Of a stretch of 64,000 bases of DNA, positions 1-9,053 are shown one piece after another. This stretch comes from Schizochytrium sp. TIO01 (lineage: Eukaryota; Sar; Bigyra; Thraustochytrida; Thraustochytriidae), in assembly GCA_004764695.1 (NCBI GenBank), contig SMSO01000032.1, positions 6,344,668-6,408,667 of the forward strand, read 5' to 3'. Under the pieces are notes generated by a model. It made no database searches and was not told the DNA's origin. It saw nothing but the letters and a program-made list of their open reading frames with translations. The translations under genes and the position numbers were made by a program. The number at the start of each line of letters is the position of its first letter. Position 1 is the stretch's first letter.

Positions 1-116
1 TCATGGCATGAAGAGCGTGAGCTAAAGCACGAGGTGGGAGTGCTCAAGACCCACGTCGAGACGGCGTCGAAGGCAAGCTTGGGCCTGACTCACTGGCTCG
101 CGTGCTCGACCAAGAG

Positions 117-482
117 ATGCAGGGTATAGACGGAAAGGACATAACGCTACAAAAGCCTCAATGCGCTGGCTTTGAAGTGCCTTTCGGGATTTTTTACAGG
201 GTTTGTACGAACTGCAGATATCAGTATCAGATAGATTATAAACCTACTTCGAACCGAATTCTTGGAAAAGTTGGTATACGTACATCTCATGCCTCAGAGA
301 TGATGAGAAGCGGCAGGCTTTCTGACAGACACAATATCGTCAGTGCAGCTCAAGTTTTAGGTATCGTGAACTACATCATAGCAAATAAGTTTGTTTTAGA
401 AAGCATGAAGCCTATGGCTCACACTGCCATGAACTTGCGTAAAGCAAGAGCCAAGAACTACACCCAATTAGGCAATTTCTAG
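117..482 (+). CDS. Weak hypothetical ORF at left edge
   Basis: The frame encodes about 121 residues from the first ATG; it stays open further upstream but only with a GTG. No family is recognised. It has one CxxC pair (VCTNC near residue 35), aromatic residues around it, and a helical basic C-terminus. It sits at the window edge, so it could be the last exon of a gene that starts outside. A second frame, open from base 1 to a stop at 127-129, overlaps its start, so the reading frame is not certain. No intron is clearly visible, although a TTTTTTACAG acceptor-like string at about 189-198 would allow one. Treat it as a possible gene only. Confidence 0.3.
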   Translation: MQGIDGKDITLQKPQCAGFEVPFGIFYRVCTNCRYQYQIDYKPTSNRILGKVGIRTSHASEMMRSGRLSDRHNIVSAAQVLGIVNYIIANKFVLESMKPMAHTAMNLRKARAKNYTQLGNF

Positions 483-1509
483 CATGCGTATACACACAGT
501 CCTGCAAGATTATCACAAACTAGGAATCGATCTCTTCGATGAATAACACAATCAAAACTGACTATAAACTTTGTAAATAAGGGGGCACTCCATCCAAAGT
601 TCAAGTTCAAAAGCTATGTCTATCACGAAAAGTACCAGGAAGACTGTGTATAAGAGGTGATTATCATCTGAGTCAGTAGGTAGGTATATAGGTACATGTA
701 CCAACCTAGCAACCTAGTGACTTGGGTGTGCACCAATGCAAAGGTGTGTGAATGTCCCCGAGTGTGTCGGGGACCCCTCGCTGAGCCTGAGTCCTAGACC
801 ATCGTGAAACGGAAGAATCATAAATCCATGATCGTGAGTAATCACCCACAAAACTTGTACTAGTACCTAACTACTCGTACGAACTCTGCACTTCCTCGCC
901 CCCATCGATGAGGCACGCTTTTTTCATCAATAATTCGCCTTCTGCTGTCAGCAAGAACTCTTGGAGGGAGAAGTAGGTACCTACTAAGGCTACTTTCATA
1001 CCTTCTATCATGAGGATTATACATGATGACCATATACATAGGAGGTACTTAAGAGGAGTTGAGGGATAGTAGTACAGAATGTAAATTGATTTTCGGTTGA
1101 CAAAAATAAAAAACATTACAAACAGAAGCATCGGCTCAATGAAAGAGATGAAGCTTGATGAGATTGACGATCCTCGCATCATCCTCTGTTGTCGTCCAGC
1201 AGGTTGCCTCAGAACTCGCTTGGACAGGAACTAGGCACCATGATGCATGCTAGCTGATCAATAGGGTTAGAATTGTACACATGGATGTGCGCACAACTAT
1301 TGATTACAGTAAGAAAGTCCTAGTTTATTTATGTGTATTAATACACATTATGAAATCTTGCGCTTTCGTGCCTGAACACGAGGTCTTCAGCGCTAGCAGA
1401 CGCCCAATACAGCTGTGATTGGGCCTACGATGCGCCCGCGGTGCTGAGTCTGGCCAGCTTATTGCTCGTCTCTCCTGACCCAACTTGTGTATTTTTTTAG
1501 CTCTGCGTC
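483..1509. other. Intergenic region with palindromic TAGGTA-type elements
   Basis: No convincing gene. It contains a perfect 12-base palindrome GGTACATGTACC at 691-702, flanked on the left by TAGGTAGGTA and on the right by AACCTAGCAACCTA. A perfect 14-base palindrome AGTAGGTACCTACT lies at 972-985. A minus-strand ATG frame at 871-1182 (103 residues) has hydrophobic runs but AT-driven composition and no family match. The last ~150 bases should include the promoter and 5' leader of the glycosyltransferase starting at 1510. Confidence 0.5.
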
Positions 1510-3078
1510 ATGGTGGGGAATCTTGCCTCTGTCTTGGACGTGAATGGTGTCTCTAGCGAGCCCATGAGCGTCGCTACCTTAAGTATGAGTCCACACGAGG
1601 AGCTGGACAGGCCAAAGATACCCAGGATGTCGGGTTTAAACCGCATGATCTCTAGAGGCTCCTGTGACAAGGTGTCATCCTGCGTGCGAGGTTTGCACCG
1701 CGTGAAGGCTCAGCTCGCCATGCTCGTGCTCATCGCAGTGGCTTGGGTTGGTTTGTGGTATTTCTACTGTGCATACGATCTCTCGATGGCGCTGTATTTG
1801 CAAAAACAACGGCCACGATCAGACCGCTTCGAGAAACTAGCAACGAGCATGTTCTTATACACCTCAAAAGAGTACTCTGTAGATAACGAGATGAAGTTGG
1901 CCTTGAAACAGGCGTTTCAAGATCAAGAGGCTCGAGCCGTAGCGACAGGCAAGATTGATGGCGTTCGCGCTGCTAAAGATCTTGGCGAGCTTGGCAAGTA
2001 CCTCAAGGCGGGAAAAGGCACAAAGGTCATACTCACATGCATTTCAAGAGACGACTACTATGGGCTGTCAGTTAATAGGTTTCAGCTGGAGGAACTGGGT
2101 CGAGCATTTAAAGATTATCGAATTATTATCACAGAGAACGACTCTTCCAATGCATACCGAAAGACTCTGGAAGACTGGGCTCGATCAAACAGCAAGGTGA
2201 AGATCATATCTAAAACATTCAACCTGAAGAAACGACCTCACCTTGGGTTTTTGGGTCGTATGCGTAATTACTATATCGATGAGATTCGGAAGGAGGAGTA
2301 CGCTGACTTTGAGAGGGTCATAATTTTTGACATGGACGTCTCACACCGATGGCCAATCGAATCCATTGTCTCAAGCTCAGTCGTTAGAAGTGATCGCTTT
2401 GGTGTGCGATGTTTTCATATTTATGAACAAGGGTATGTGCACCGAGACGTTCTCGCGTTCAGGTCAAAAAAGTATCTCCCCGAATTTCACTTCTCGTCCT
2501 ATCCACAATCTGTCGCGCCGGAGACACTACAGCAAGTTCATAAGATTAGCCGCGAATGGTACAAGATGCAATATAGTCCAGATGTTGATAGCTGTTTTGG
2601 AGGTATGGCCGTCTACAGCCGTTCTGCACTGATGGAGTGCAAGCACGATCCTGAGCGCCAAGATTGTGAACACTTAGGATTGAATGAATGCCTTAAAGAA
2701 AAGGAGTACAGCGTCATTCTTGATACGACCGTAGCTATCCCGTTCCACTATCGTAAAATCCGGGACGGTCTGCTCGTTGTTCTGCTCTTCACATCTGCTT
2801 TGCCTGAGATGCTGGTGGCCAACCTCATTGGTATGTTACGTTGCTTTTGGGTTCAGTTTTATCAGCGCTCTTTAAGGGTCCAAAGCCTGCGTGACATTGT
2901 CAAGCTTTTCATCAGTGGTTTAGTTTGCCAGTTTTGGTTCGTGCTGCTTGTGAAAGACAGGTATTTTGTTGGATTATTACCTGGCTATGCAATCGCATGC
3001 TTGCTTGAATTCCTAACAGTAGAGTTTACTTACCGACTCATGAGAACAACAAAAAGTGAATTAATAGGGGAAAAGTAA
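1510..3078 (+). CDS. GT69/CAP59-type membrane glycosyltransferase
   Basis: The protein is 522 residues. A basic cytosolic N-terminus is followed by one membrane anchor at about 68-88, the layout of a type II Golgi enzyme. The lumenal part has the run of motifs seen in the cryptococcal mannosyltransferase (CAP59/CMT1, GT69) family: a VILTCISRDDYY strand near 175, an IIITENDSSN motif, an RMRN helix start, a metal-binding-type DMDV at 274-277 in VIIFDMDVSHRW, and a late DSCFGGMAVY loop followed by EHLGLN. The family transfers sugar, usually mannose from GDP-mannose, onto glycans. The acceptor here is unknown. Unusually for this family, about 100 C-terminal residues carry two or three further hydrophobic stretches (roughly 419-443, 461-481, 485-506). 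The start ATG is the first in a long open frame and lies directly after TTTTTTTAG-rich leader sequence. The next gene is convergent. Confidence 0.75.
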   Translation: MVGNLASVLDVNGVSSEPMSVATLSMSPHEELDRPKIPRMSGLNRMISRGSCDKVSSCVRGLHRVKAQLAMLVLIAVAWVGLWYFYCAYDLSMALYLQKQRPRSDRFEKLATSMFLYTSKEYSVDNEMKLALKQAFQDQEARAVATGKIDGVRAAKDLGELGKYLKAGKGTKVILTCISRDDYYGLSVNRFQLEELGRAFKDYRIIITENDSSNAYRKTLEDWARSNSKVKIISKTFNLKKRPHLGFLGRMRNYYIDEIRKEEYADFERVIIFDMDVSHRWPIESIVSSSVVRSDRFGVRCFHIYEQGYVHRDVLAFRSKKYLPEFHFSSYPQSVAPETLQQVHKISREWYKMQYSPDVDSCFGGMAVYSRSALMECKHDPERQDCEHLGLNECLKEKEYSVILDTTVAIPFHYRKIRDGLLVVLLFTSALPEMLVANLIGMLRCFWVQFYQRSLRVQSLRDIVKLFISGLVCQFWFVLLVKDRYFVGLLPGYAIACLLEFLTVEFTYRLMRTTKSELIGEK

Positions 3079-3482
3079 TATTATTCGTCGCGTTGGCTCT
3101 GTAGCTTATATTGAAGATCTCCCTTAGGGTTAAATCAATTCCCACCATTCACCTTGTTTTTTTGTGTTTATAAGAAAAAATGAAACCTCTCCCCAAAGGT
3201 ACTTCAAGTACAACAAAAGACTAGAATAAAGTAAAGATTTACATGAGTAGACGTTAATCTCTTCTCGTTAAATCAACAAAAGTATTGTTTATGAGACACT
3301 ACACCAATCATTAACATCCAAAGAACTTAGAATATGATGTATTGCAGGGTTGCTAGTGTACGTTGACTTATTCAATTTGCTAGGTGGTCTCTTTATTCTA
3401 AAAAGGAAGGAAAGAAGCATACCAAAGCTGTTTGTATAGAAAATAAAATATGGCAATACAGAGCCATGAGCAGCATAACTAA
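3079..3482. other. Shared 3' region of two convergent genes
   Basis: A 404-base AT-rich stretch lies between the stop codons of the glycosyltransferase (+) and the DHHC enzyme (-). A possible poly(A) signal AATAAA on the plus strand is at 3225-3230. TTTATT near 3391-3396 gives AATAAA on the minus strand. No coding potential is seen. Confidence 0.5.
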
Positions 3483-4535
3483 TTATACAAGATGAATCTG
3501 ACCCTCGGAAACACTCCTCCCTGACTTGTCGCGGGATCCACTTGACTGGTCATTGTGCTGGCCAGACGAGCCCGAGGGAGTATGTTCCACAGACACAGTG
3601 CCACCAATCTGGTTTGCTGCACCACAAATCCCGAGGCACCGCCTCCTTCGAGCAGGGAATGAGCCTTGTGCGCCAGCTGCCGCTGCGCGTTGCTGCTGAG
3701 CTTGTTGATCAGCACGTGCATTTCTAGCCTTCTCCACCAGGAATTCGTAGGTGGTTTGTGAGCGATACACTAAGCGAATATGAAATAAAAGAAGGTTTCC
3801 TATCGAGCCAGACGTTATAAGTGTGGCAAAAAAGTATACGGCAGCAATTACAAGACGTCCAATTGAATCTGTTGCCAAAAGAATGCCATTGGCATATAAA
3901 ATAAGCGCGGAAAGCCCAGTAAAAGTTTCTAATAGCAACATGAGCGTCGCCGTGACTAAGAGGCAAAAAAAACTTGTATAATTCTTGCTTCCGATGCAAT
4001 ATTGAATCCATATACAATGGTGATCAAAATGTGAAACACATTTATTACATGTGCGGCAATGCTTGCTAGATCTTCGCACACCGCGTTGGCATACGTGACA
4101 ATAGCTACGTTCGTGCTGTGGTAAATCGTGAAGATCAACTACATCGTCTTCTGGATCAAGACACGAGCACCTTACTGTAAACCAAAGCACAGCTAGTGCC
4201 AATACAGAGTGAACCGCACACATAACGTAGTAAATCGGTCCCCGTAAAGGGTCTCTGCTTACCACGTAATACAAGCAAACAAAAAATGGATACATTACCC
4301 ATGAAAGCATTTGCACATATGTCCATGGCCTCTCAAAACCAGTTTTCCTCACATGCTCTCTTTTGTGCTCTGATTGCACATCGTTGCTGATGGCATTGTT
4401 GCCGCCGGGAGTGCGATTGTTATTAGTATTGGTACCAAATTTAGTAACGCCACTATTATGATGTTGAGCTGTATACGAAGACGTTGGCGTAGGAGAGGTC
4501 CATCCTGGTCTTGTCGTATTCTCCACGTGCGGCAT
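3483..4535 (-). CDS. DHHC-type protein S-palmitoyltransferase
   Basis: The protein is 350 residues. Two membrane spans (about 73-92 and 102-122) are followed by the Cys-rich zinc-binding domain starting at C146 (YCHVCQRGV, then KHCRTCNKCV). The catalytic motif DHHC is at 171-174, followed by two more hydrophobic segments (about 187-215 and 228-252). The TTxE motif is present as TTYE at 261-264, in the usual place after the fourth span. C174 should form the acyl intermediate that passes palmitate to cysteines of substrate proteins at the ER, Golgi or plasma membrane. The substrate cannot be read from sequence. The N-terminal 65 residues are polar and Asn/Thr-rich. The C-terminus has an Ala/Gln-rich helix and a short CLGICGA cysteine cluster that could itself be acylated. 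The start is the first ATG of the frame. Confidence 0.93.
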   Translation of the reverse strand: MPHVENTTRPGWTSPTPTSSYTAQHHNSGVTKFGTNTNNNRTPGGNNAISNDVQSEHKREHVRKTGFERPWTYVQMLSWVMYPFFVCLYYVVSRDPLRGPIYYVMCAVHSVLALAVLWFTVRCSCLDPEDDVVDLHDLPQHERSYCHVCQRGVRRSSKHCRTCNKCVSHFDHHCIWIQYCIGSKNYTSFFCLLVTATLMLLLETFTGLSALILYANGILLATDSIGRLVIAAVYFFATLITSGSIGNLLLFHIRLVYRSQTTYEFLVEKARNARADQQAQQQRAAAAGAQGSFPARRRRCLGICGAANQIGGTVSVEHTPSGSSGQHNDQSSGSRDKSGRSVSEGQIHLV

Positions 4536-6026
4536 CCCGCCTGTTCTGTCAGCTTCGTTATGCGATTCAATTGCTCCAAGCCTTTACGCAAAGCAACCCA
4601 ACAAACTGAGCTGCAAAAAGTAAAGTAGAACAAAACCAAATCAGACTGCCGCCAAACGTACACAAATGGTGGGGAAAGTACCCGCTTCAGTGTTTTTACT
4701 CCGCTCAGTACAATACAACAAGCCTACGCTACACGAGGTCTCCGCCGTAACTCTACACTGGGCGAGGATCGCGCGAGCTCGAGCCTTGATGTGAAAAGTG
4801 TTTATGTTTGCCTGATTAATTCTCAAAGTAGTTCGCCTTTTTAGTCTTTCTTCATTTATTCGTGTTTATTTCTTTCTGTCTTGTGCCAGACTCTCCTACT
4901 TTATATATATTACAAACGGTAGGACTCCAAGCTTCCCTCACTCTGTTCGTTCTGAACCGAACACTACTTTGCTACTTATTTCCAGCGCGTGCAAGCGGTC
5001 ATGATTCGATCGCTACCATACTAGCGAGAACTTCAAGTTGTGGACCCAAGCTTCGGTTCCGTCCCTCGTTACGTGCTTTTACATGAGACAACTAAGTCCT
5101 TGATCTTTTCAACCGAATGTAATCATGATAAAAGTGTAAAGCATCATGAAAACGAGGCCGGTTTTAGGAATCATTCCTCTACACACGGGTTGGTGGTTAT
5201 TAGAGACCATATATGCACACGCTTCATACCTATAACATTGTCTCAATAGTCTCGTACCACTTCAATAGCTTTCGTATGACCACCAAGCTGAGTATAGATA
5301 TAAAGCGATAGACATTATGACCAAAGGTAATGGGTAGAGGCTCAAGACACGGTGGATAGGTAGGTATGTGTTGGTCGCCGTGTGAATCAAAGATCACCTT
5401 TTTTTTTTTTCTTGAACTATCTTATTTATAAAACATGAGAATTGTAGACTAGTCCACTTGCTGCATATTCAGCCATCCAAGCTGCTTTGATGAAGTTATA
5501 ACTTCTGCCGCTACGTATCAAGGCAAACCAAAGTTTTTCTGCATTGCTAACTGCTATTTGCAATCTACTTAATAAAGAGAACATGGCAGATGAAATATTT
5601 AGGATAGAAGCTAACTAAAGTTGGTATCGAAAACAAATATGCAGTTATAGGTCAGTCCTTGTTTCCTAAGATCAAGAAAGTTCGCAAACAGAACAACCAA
5701 ATATGTACAAAACAACGTTTATTGATAATATAATAGCACGGCCTCATTTTGAGATAAAACTCGTGTTGGTATTGTTTATGTTTTGTGAAAAAACGTGTGC
5801 AATCCACGTTAGTTTCCCTAACCCCTCAGTGTATGAGTAAAGTAAGTCCTATTGCATGAAGTATGCTTCTTTTCTAATTGAAATGGGGTAAATAATTGTA
5901 TGTGCGGAAGTTCTACGCAGACTTTTAAAAACCTGACCAACCACAACAAACGGTATATTTTGCTGAAGTGACGTGAAAGACTTTCGACAGAAGAATTTAA
6001 TATGAGGAAACTTAGCCCTGATCCCT
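4536..6026. other. Intergenic region
   Basis: About 1.5 kb between the start of the DHHC gene and the stop of the ATG17-like gene, both on the minus strand. Only short overlapping frames are present (the longest about 100 residues, none with family features). It holds a GATAGGTAGGTA element near 5355-5365 and a poly-T run at about 5398-5410. The first few hundred bases should contain the DHHC promoter. No RNA gene was recognised. Confidence 0.5.
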
Positions 6027-7751
6027 CTATGAAAGAGTAGGACTATCTCCATTTGGAAGGTGCGTTCCATTTTCGGTCACAGCTGAAAAGCTTGCCGCTT
6101 GAAGATCAGATAAATGCTGAGTACAATCGTGTAAATTGTGAGCATCATCAGCATTCACGATAACATACTGAAAGGAAGTAGGCTCAGCTTTAGGTTTGAG
6201 TGCAGAACAAAAACCATCAGGCAGATAAACACCATATTTCTCGTCGAATCGAGCTCGAGCAGCTAATTCAGCTTCTAAAAGTTCATTGAGTTTAGCTTGG
6301 TGTTCCCTGGCAAGTTCTTCAACTTTGGCAAGTGATTCCCAACGTCGGCGAAGCTCTTTTTCGGCTTGAGACTGCGCTTCTTGAAAATTATGATAAAAGC
6401 TGTCCAGCTTGAGAAACTCTGCAGAGGCAACATCAACCTCCCTCTGTGCGTCCATGCAAATGGTGCGAAGATCACCAGCTTGGGATTCGATCTCTTTGGC
6501 TGCTTTGAGGGCTTGTTCGACGAGTGAATGGGCCTTGTCAGGGTACTGCTTGCGTGCTGAAGTAAGCGCAGTTGTAATAGACTTGACCCGATCGACTGAC
6601 AACGCCATTCTCTTTAGGCCTCGTTTCATGTGCGCTTCACAATCTCGAACATATTTCAACATATCCGCATCTGTGATAATGGCCTCAGCGGCCTCGGGTT
6701 CTTCATCAAGATCCCCGCCACCGGTTGCTGCATCATTACTTTCAGTATCATCATCTATAGAGGGCATTTCACTCCCTGTTTGATCATCATCTGCTGTCGT
6801 GTTTGATTCAACCCGATGCTCTCGTTCTTGCTCACTGTGATTGTTTTCAACTTTATGATTTGCTTCCCGTTGTTCTACTTTATCTTGCTCGTACTTTTCA
6901 GGACTACTCTTCTTGACATGCAAGTCTTCCTTTTTCTTATCAATGCTTTCTTGTTGTAGTTGAGACTGACTTGTGGAGCATTTAAGCGTATTTGGTGATT
7001 TATTAAAATCGTGAGCAAGAAAGTCGCGAACAGGTCCCACCAGTTGGTCACCTGGTGGCTCATTATGCGTAGAAGAGTCCAAGAGGTAGTCGTAAAGACC
7101 TGCCAGACCCAGTGAACCCCTAGAAAGAATTTTTACAATTGCACTTTGTTCCTCAACTTCCAATGCAACTCGACTTTCCCAGTCGTTGAGCAATTCAGCA
7201 TATCCTTTGCCTTCCCATGAGGAGTAGTTTTCAGGAGCCGCACAAAGTGCCCGAAGCATATCTTGATTCTTCACGGTTATTTGACGCTCCGTTAGGGATC
7301 CTGCTGCTTCCCGAACAGCGTGAACCTGGCGTTGCGCATCTTCGGCCATGGTCTTTGCTGAGGCACGCAAATTCTCAATCTCGTCGACATCTACAAAATC
7401 TAGGAGAGAATTTCCAACATCGGTGCTCTCAAGGGAGCCTGGGAGCCAAGCTGGGAGCTGCGTTGCTTCCAAAGCATCAAGCGTTGCTCTTAGCTTGCTG
7501 TAACCCTCGTCTTCACGTTTAAGTTCTGCTTCGGCAGCCTCTGCTAACGCCAGCGCAGATCGCTGGAAAACCTCAAGTTGTTTGAGCGCTTCCACATCGG
7601 CCTCACACATTTTGCGAACATCTTTCACGCCGCTTTGGATCCTTGATTTTGAGTTCCTACTGTGCTCAAGCAGCGCGTGCGCATTGTTGACGACTTTGAC
7701 GCTAAAGTCATATGAGGTTGTTGTCGCCCGCAGAAGTTCTTCACGGCCCAT
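6027..7751 (-). CDS. ATG17-like autophagy scaffold (putative)
   Basis: From the first ATG (7751) the protein is 574 residues. The frame runs 14 codons further upstream, but only to a GTG. The N-terminal half is helical coiled coil, with a LLDFVDVDEIENLR segment at about 116-129. This resembles the conserved (L)xDFIDxxxIExLR block of the ATG17-like domain. A charged disordered insert (about 255-355, Glu/Asp/His-rich) follows, then more coiled coil. Near 502-525 there is a block ending FDEKYGVYLPDGF, which matches the family's F..EYG.YLP C-terminal signature. ATG17/RB1CC1-class proteins scaffold the ATG1/ULK kinase complex at the start of autophagosome formation. No kinase or ATG13 gene is next to it. 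The call rests on these two spaced motifs plus length and helix content. A generic coiled-coil protein is the alternative. Confidence 0.6.
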   Translation of the reverse strand: MGREELLRATTTSYDFSVKVVNNAHALLEHSRNSKSRIQSGVKDVRKMCEADVEALKQLEVFQRSALALAEAAEAELKREDEGYSKLRATLDALEATQLPAWLPGSLESTDVGNSLLDFVDVDEIENLRASAKTMAEDAQRQVHAVREAAGSLTERQITVKNQDMLRALCAAPENYSSWEGKGYAELLNDWESRVALEVEEQSAIVKILSRGSLGLAGLYDYLLDSSTHNEPPGDQLVGPVRDFLAHDFNKSPNTLKCSTSQSQLQQESIDKKKEDLHVKKSSPEKYEQDKVEQREANHKVENNHSEQEREHRVESNTTADDDQTGSEMPSIDDDTESNDAATGGGDLDEEPEAAEAIITDADMLKYVRDCEAHMKRGLKRMALSVDRVKSITTALTSARKQYPDKAHSLVEQALKAAKEIESQAGDLRTICMDAQREVDVASAEFLKLDSFYHNFQEAQSQAEKELRRRWESLAKVEELAREHQAKLNELLEAELAARARFDEKYGVYLPDGFCSALKPKAEPTSFQYVIVNADDAHNLHDCTQHLSDLQAASFSAVTENGTHLPNGDSPTLS

Positions 7752-9053
7752 TATGAGAATTCTTAGGGAGTGGGTTAGAGATTTTGTACTCACAAATCAC
7801 AGCTTCAAGAGGTTTCTGCCAACACTGTAAAGTGGGGATAAGGCCTGAATTTCTGAACAAATTTGAAATGTGTTTGTAAGAATCTGCTGCAATTCGAGCT
7901 TAGGCAACTTGGTGAAAGCTTTCCTGAGAGGGTTTGGTGCTCTCAGTTGGAGCGATTTCCCCAAACCGCGCTCTCACGACGACTATCTGGCGCCTCCGAG
8001 CGCCTCCGAGCGCGGGAGGCCCCTACGCGCTGAAGACGAGATTTCGAGCGATATGGGCGGAGCCTCGCACCGCCAAATGGTCGCTTGCGGCACCTTCTTT
8101 CCGCGCAGAGTCGCTTGGTTGAGAGTTTGGACTCGCTCACTCGCTCCTTCTGTTGTTGCTTGTTAGCCTTTTCTCGTTTACTTTTCGTTCTTTTCTTTCA
8201 TTTCTACATGCTATATTCCCTATTAGAGGCCCTAGTAGTCGCATAGTGCTTTTCTTCTTTTCTTTTCTTTTTACTATTGCAAAAGTCTCACTCTGAAAGT
8301 AAGTGCTCATCTTCTAAAGAAGAATAAGAAAACCATCGTATTCTTGGGCACCACAAACCGTCGCCATTTGGTTGTGGCATCTGCTGATATTATTTGTGAA
8401 AATCAAGTTTCACTATGCCTCTTTGTTTTACTTTAATTGTTCTTGATTACAAAGACCCAGATGCTCTATGTCAAAGTCTGGTCCTCGTAGCACTCTTTTA
8501 ATTGAAATAAACAGTAGCAGATATCTAAGTACCTACTCTTTGTGTTTCGTTTTGCTTCATTTTGTTCAATCAGCGTTTGAAGTGCAACTAGTAGTAGTGC
8601 TATTACTAGTCCTAGTACTGTTCACAGAGTAGAACGGCTAATTTTATCAGGTCCTATACTTATTTATTTCTAATGAATTAAAAAAATGTTAACGAAAATG
8701 TTAACGAGAAACAATGAACTTGTAGCTCGGACTCGACAACCTGGTGCAAGGAACCCAGGCACACATCTGAGAGACTTTTTATTTTTGAGGGGATGATATA
8801 GCATTGCAATAAATAATAAGGTCATTTGATAAATTTAATTGTAGCTTGCTTGCACAATTACTACAACACTATGACTAAAGCAAGAAGACAAGAGGATATT
8901 TGGTTTTTATTTCAATGGTCCTATAGCTTGAATGCAAAGATTACTCCAGTCTAATGGGATCTACCATTGTGAAGAACAAAGCAAAGGTTGGAATCTCTCA
9001 TGCATAGAGCTTTCGTGCTGATCTTTTGAAAGAAACAAAATTAAATTAGATAA
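7752..9053. other. Intergenic region
   Basis: About 1.3 kb between the ATG17-like start and the lectin stop. The first 400 bases are GC-richer and contain a direct repeat of GCGCCTCCGA at about 7990-8010; this part is the likely promoter of the ATG17-like gene. From about 8200 the sequence becomes AT-rich with pyrimidine runs (TTTCTTTTC-type), and one TACCTAC element lies near 8530. Short overlapping frames at 7870-8166 are compositional and unlike any protein. Confidence 0.5.

Noticed and set aside
1-129. Frame open from the left edge to a stop at 127-129, about 42 residues with helix-like ELKHEVGVLKTHVE
   Set aside because: It could be the end of a gene outside the window, but it is too short and unrecognised to call.
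871-1182. Minus-strand 103-residue hydrophobic frame with an ATG
   Set aside because: AT-rich DNA gives Phe/Ile/Leu runs by chance. It overlaps a palindrome and has no family match.
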